DNA of 9,133 nt from CAZJOD01 sp964547525 (lineage in GTDB: Bacteria; Bacillota; Clostridia; JAAYHZ01), in NCBI GenBank assembly GCA_964547525.1, contig CAZJOD010000147.1, positions 1-9,133 of the forward strand, given 5' to 3'. Positions 6,678-9,133 of the stretch are shown here, piece by piece. Position 1 is the first letter of the stretch, and the number at the start of each line of letters is the position of its first letter. Both the position numbers and the translations under genes were made by a program. Under the pieces are notes generated by a model. It was not told where the DNA came from and searched no databases. It worked only from the letters and a program-made list of their open reading frames with translations.

Positions 6678-6709
6678 TCATAAAACAGTAAGCAATAAAT
6701 ATATATAAT
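6678..6709 (+). promoter_or_regulatory. Weak candidate sigma-E promoter of spoIID
   Basis: TCATAAA (6678-6684) resembles the -35 of sporulation sigma-E promoters, and TATATAAT (6702-6709) matches the -10 pattern CATACAAT at 6 of 8. The 17-base spacing is longer than the usual 14 or so. spoIID belongs to the sigma-E regulon in studied spore formers, which is the main reason to look here. Confidence 0.3.
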
Positions 6710-6739
6710 TAGGGGTTGTACAAATTCCTAATATTTTTT
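6709..6739 (+). terminator. Hairpin with T-run just before spoIID
   Basis: TTAGGGGTT (6709-6717) can pair with AATTCCTAA (6723-6731), using two G-U pairs, around a five-base loop. A run of six T (6734-6739) follows. It could stop transcripts coming from the hydrolase. It lies only five bases before the spoIID ribosome binding site. If spoIID starts transcription near 6716, the full hairpin would not form in its own message. Confidence 0.4.
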
Positions 6740-6752
6740 ATTGTGAGGTAAT

Positions 6753-7730
6753 ATGAAAAAGTTGATTTCAGCTGAAATTATTTTTATAGTAATGATCGTT
6801 TTGATTCCTTTTTTAATATCAGGGGGTTGTAATAAAACTTCGGAAGATAATATTTATATTGATATTACTTTGGATGTATATATGCATGAAACAGGTGAAA
6901 TTGTACAGATGCAATTGGAAGAATATCTTTTGGGAGTTGTTGCGGGTGAAATGCCGGCCGGTTTTGAACAGGAGGCTTTAAACGCTCAGGCTGTTGCGGC
7001 CAGAACATATGCGGTTGCAAGGATTTTCGGCTCGTATAATCCTGATGACGGATATCATAACGGAGCTCATGTATGTACCGATCCTACCCATTGTCAAGCA
7101 TGGAAATCAAAAGAGGAAATGATTGATTTATGGGGTAAATTATCCGGAGGTAAGTATTGGAAAAAAATTATTGCAGCGGTAGAGAATACAAAAGGCATGG
7201 TCATAAAGTATAACGGGCAAATTACAAACCCGGTATACCACTCTAATGCCGGGGGAAAAACCGAATGTGCCGAAGATGTATGGGGTGATGCGGTTCCTTA
7301 TTTAATAAGTGTAATAAGTGAAGGTGATATTTACAGTCCTACATATAATAATGAGGTCAAGTTCTCAGTCGATCAATTTAATTACATCATATCATCTAAA
7401 AAAGGTCTTGAGGATTTTAAAGTATCAAGTAAAGAATTAAATGATTTGATCAATATAATTGAATATACAAGGGGGGGAGGGGTAAAACTTCTAAGTATAG
7501 GAGACTATGAGTTTTCCGGAATTGACATGAGGAAGCTTTTCTCTTTAAAATCCATTAAATTTGAAATAGTAATTGATAATGAAAACAATATTGTGTTTAA
7601 AACAAAAGGCTCCGGACATGGTGTGGGAATGAGTCAATGGGGAGCAAACTACCTTGCTTTGAACGGAGGCACGTATGAAGAGATATTGAAACACTATTAT
7701 GTGGGAATAAATGTAGAAAATTACCGGTAA
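6753..7730 (+). CDS. spoIID: SpoIID, sporulation lytic transglycosylase
   Basis: A 325-residue membrane-anchored enzyme that cleaves peptidoglycan glycan strands from the mother-cell side during forespore engulfment, working with SpoIIP and SpoIIM in studied species. An N-terminal helix (about 5-24) anchors it. The SpoIID domain starts with LEEYLLGVVAGEMPAGFEQE; Glu66 in GEMP is the catalytic residue by family knowledge. AQAVAARTYA, SNAGGKTECAEDVWG (164-178) and GSGHGVGMSQWG (286-297) complete the signature. HVCTDPTHCQAW (106-117) carries the His/Cys cluster associated with zinc in the Clostridioides difficile protein. A GGC at 24-26 is not a good lipobox. The ribosome binding site is short (GAGG, 6745-6748). 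A G7-A-G4 tract at 7471-7482 lies within the gene, and the frame is intact across it. spoIIQ follows after 52 bp. Confidence 0.93.
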   Translation: MKKLISAEIIFIVMIVLIPFLISGGCNKTSEDNIYIDITLDVYMHETGEIVQMQLEEYLLGVVAGEMPAGFEQEALNAQAVAARTYAVARIFGSYNPDDGYHNGAHVCTDPTHCQAWKSKEEMIDLWGKLSGGKYWKKIIAAVENTKGMVIKYNGQITNPVYHSNAGGKTECAEDVWGDAVPYLISVISEGDIYSPTYNNEVKFSVDQFNYIISSKKGLEDFKVSSKELNDLINIIEYTRGGGVKLLSIGDYEFSGIDMRKLFSLKSIKFEIVIDNENNIVFKTKGSGHGVGMSQWGANYLALNGGTYEEILKHYYVGINVENYR

Positions 7731-7782
7731 TATGTATATAACCCAAAATACGGGCAAAAATACATATACGGAGGTGAAGTTT

Positions 7783-8526
7783 ATGAACATGGAAGAAAAT
7801 AAGAAAAAAGACTTCTGGAAAAATGTAGTAGACTTTCTTGAGAAAAACGGATTTTATGTTGCGTTGGGTATATGTATAGTGATTATAGCTGTAGCGGTTG
7901 TATCGGTTAGAAACAATAATGTTCCTTTTGATGAAAGCGAATTGAATATGAATTTGCCTGAATCTGAGAACCAAGGTGATGCGGTTTACGGAGATGTAAT
8001 TAATGAATATTATGTGATGTACGAAAACTTACCGGATGTTGACGATTTATATGGTACCGATGGTGTTGCAGTCCCTGTAAGTGGTGGTGTAGGCGTTTCG
8101 GCGGTTACATCTTCAATTGAATTCATAATGCCTGTTACGGGAAGTATTACATTTGATTATTCGATGGATCAGCTTACTTACTCAAGGACATTGGGAGATT
8201 GGCGCACACATAGTGGCGTTGATTTGGCGGCGGATATCGGAACCGCAGTTAAATGTGTTGCAGACGGTATTGTAAAAGACATAAAAAATGATCCGGGTTT
8301 TGGTTTAACAATAATAGTAGAGCATGAAGGCAACTTGAAAACAGTTTACGCTAATTTAGGTAGTGCCGATATGGTTCAGGTAAACCAAAAAGTAAAAGCC
8401 GGTGATGTGATAGGCTCTGTGGGAGATACCGCTTTATTTGAATGTGCCGAACAGTCTCACTTGCATTTTGAAGTATTGGAAAATGGAAAACATGTTGATC
8501 CTAAAGGACTTTTGCCATTAAATTAA
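7783..8526 (+). CDS. spoIIQ: SpoIIQ-like M23 peptidase of the engulfment channel
   Basis: A 247-residue forespore membrane protein expected to pair across the intermembrane space with SpoIIIAH. It has a short charged cytosolic head, one membrane helix (about 24-42), an acidic low-complexity linker (48-110), then an M23 (LytM) domain from about 112. The metal site is complete: His143 and Asp147 in HSGVD, and His228 in HLHFE, with His226 as the second His of the H-x-H. Bacillus subtilis SpoIIQ lacks part of this site whereas the C. difficile protein keeps it, so this is the clostridial type and may be an active endopeptidase. I place the start at 7783, six bases after GGAGGTG (7770-7776), and not at the in-frame ATG at 7732, which has no ribosome binding site and overlaps the end of spoIID's surroundings. 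Position after spoIID is the main reason for the name. Confidence 0.88.
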   Translation: MNMEENKKKDFWKNVVDFLEKNGFYVALGICIVIIAVAVVSVRNNNVPFDESELNMNLPESENQGDAVYGDVINEYYVMYENLPDVDDLYGTDGVAVPVSGGVGVSAVTSSIEFIMPVTGSITFDYSMDQLTYSRTLGDWRTHSGVDLAADIGTAVKCVADGIVKDIKNDPGFGLTIIVEHEGNLKTVYANLGSADMVQVNQKVKAGDVIGSVGDTALFECAEQSHLHFEVLENGKHVDPKGLLPLN

Positions 8527-8553
8527 GCGTTTTAAACTTTATATTTGGCAAAG

Positions 8554-8584
8554 AAAAAAAGTCCAGCCCGGCTTGTCTTTTTTT
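8554..8584. terminator. Bidirectional intrinsic terminator between spoIIQ and bioY
   Basis: AAAAAAAG (8554-8561) pairs with CTTTTTTT (8577-8584). The middle adds C-G, A-T, G-C and C-G pairs with two mismatches around a short CCG loop. The flanking A and T runs give a U-tail in both directions, suiting the convergent genes on each side. Confidence 0.8.
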
Positions 8585-8589
8585 GTATC

Positions 8590-9132
8590 CTATTTTTTAA
8601 TTTTATATATAAGTTTTATTGCCGGATTCAACAATACAATCAACAAAATGTCCTTTGCAAAATAAACTATATTTCCTGTTAAAGTTGTAATAAAAGAAAT
8701 TCCGGTATTACCTCCGATGTATCTTAATATTACATACATATACGGTATTCCTATTATGTATATCGATATAAGTCCGATTAGGGATATTATCAATAATGTC
8801 AAACCGGTCTTCTTTTTTAGTTTCGTACGAATAACAGAAACTATATAACAAGAAACTATAAATCCTAAAATATAACCGAATGACGGGGTGAGAACATATC
8901 CTATACCTCCTCCGGATGTAAATACCGGAAGACCTATAAGCCCGAGAAATAAATATGCCGCCTGGCATAAAAAAGCAGTTCTAGGATTTAATATAAAGCC
9001 TGCCAATATTACTATTATAGGTTGTAATGAAAAAGGTAAAAAAGGCGCATATATTTTTAACAAACCTCCGGATAAGCTCATGAGTAAAACGAATATGGAA
9101 CCGTATGTAATTTCTTTAACTGATGACTTCAT
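8590..9132 (-). CDS. bioY: BioY, biotin-binding S component of an ECF transporter
   Basis: A 180-residue membrane protein that binds biotin and, in most Bacillota, works with the shared ECF energy module (EcfA, EcfA', EcfT) encoded elsewhere. The family signature is clear at 67-91: GLPVF, TSGGGIGYVL, then TPSFGYILGF. About six hydrophobic helices span the length, and the N-terminus (LPFSLQPIIVILAGFILNP) is typical. The length matches the family. The predicted ATG is at 9130-9132, one base from the window edge, so its ribosome binding site, promoter and any BirA operator are outside. A slightly longer start upstream cannot be excluded. No ECF ATPase genes are visible here. It converges on spoIIQ with a shared terminator. 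Confidence 0.9.
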   Translation of the reverse strand: MKSSVKEITYGSIFVLLMSLSGGLLKIYAPFLPFSLQPIIVILAGFILNPRTAFLCQAAYLFLGLIGLPVFTSGGGIGYVLTPSFGYILGFIVSCYIVSVIRTKLKKKTGLTLLIISLIGLISIYIIGIPYMYVILRYIGGNTGISFITTLTGNIVYFAKDILLIVLLNPAIKLIYKIKK

Positions 9133-9133
9133 A

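Noticed and set aside
6819..6830. Possible lipoprotein signal in SpoIID (ISGGC)
   Set aside because: The -3 position is Ser rather than Leu, Val or Ile, so the sequence is better read as a membrane anchor.
7597..7974. A 125-codon minus-strand open frame across the spoIID-spoIIQ junction
   Set aside because: It is antisense to two well-supported genes and reads as low-quality hydrophobic and aromatic sequence.

Overview
The window looks like chromosomal DNA from an AT-rich, endospore-forming member of the Bacillota, most likely a clostridium. It carries a neighbouring spoIID and M23-type spoIIQ pair, strong AGGAGG-type ribosome binding sites, and near-consensus sigma-A promoters. I could not resolve the genus from sequence alone.

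Left part (1-1333): a leftward AMP-forming long-chain acyl-CoA synthetase runs off the left edge. It is interrupted by a single in-frame TAA at codon 118 in otherwise intact reading frame. Its start faces a control region with a leftward promoter overlapped by a 10-bp dyad, one partial copy of an intergenic repeat, and a perfect rightward TTGACA-17-TATAAT promoter. That promoter is followed by three evenly phased TGAC/GTCA palindromes.

Middle left (1334-5146): a rightward operon encodes a TetR-family repressor, an ABC-2 type ATPase, two six-helix permeases and a small two-helix membrane protein. The three palindromes between promoter and repressor gene are the obvious candidate operators for autoregulation. 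The genes probably make one exporter that is induced when its ligand binds the TetR protein. The ligand is unknown.

Middle right (5147-6752): a repeat-rich region surrounds a single serine alpha/beta hydrolase. It holds at least three related repeat elements (a left-end fragment, a complete copy with terminal inverted repeats and a possible TATAA target duplication, and a shorter copy that overlaps the hydrolase stop codon). It also holds a separate 80-bp imperfect hairpin. The outermost repeat ends form a perfect 10-bp inverted repeat about 1.5 kb apart with the hydrolase between them, so the gene may sit in a mobile or formerly mobile unit.

Right part (6753-9133): spoIID (cell wall lytic transglycosylase of forespore engulfment) and a spoIIQ-like M23 peptidase with a complete metal site form a sporulation pair. 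They end at a bidirectional terminator shared with a convergent bioY biotin-uptake gene, whose predicted start is at the right edge.

The best candidates for something undescribed are the intergenic repeat family with its bracketed hydrolase, the 80-bp hairpin, and the small membrane protein at the end of the ABC operon.
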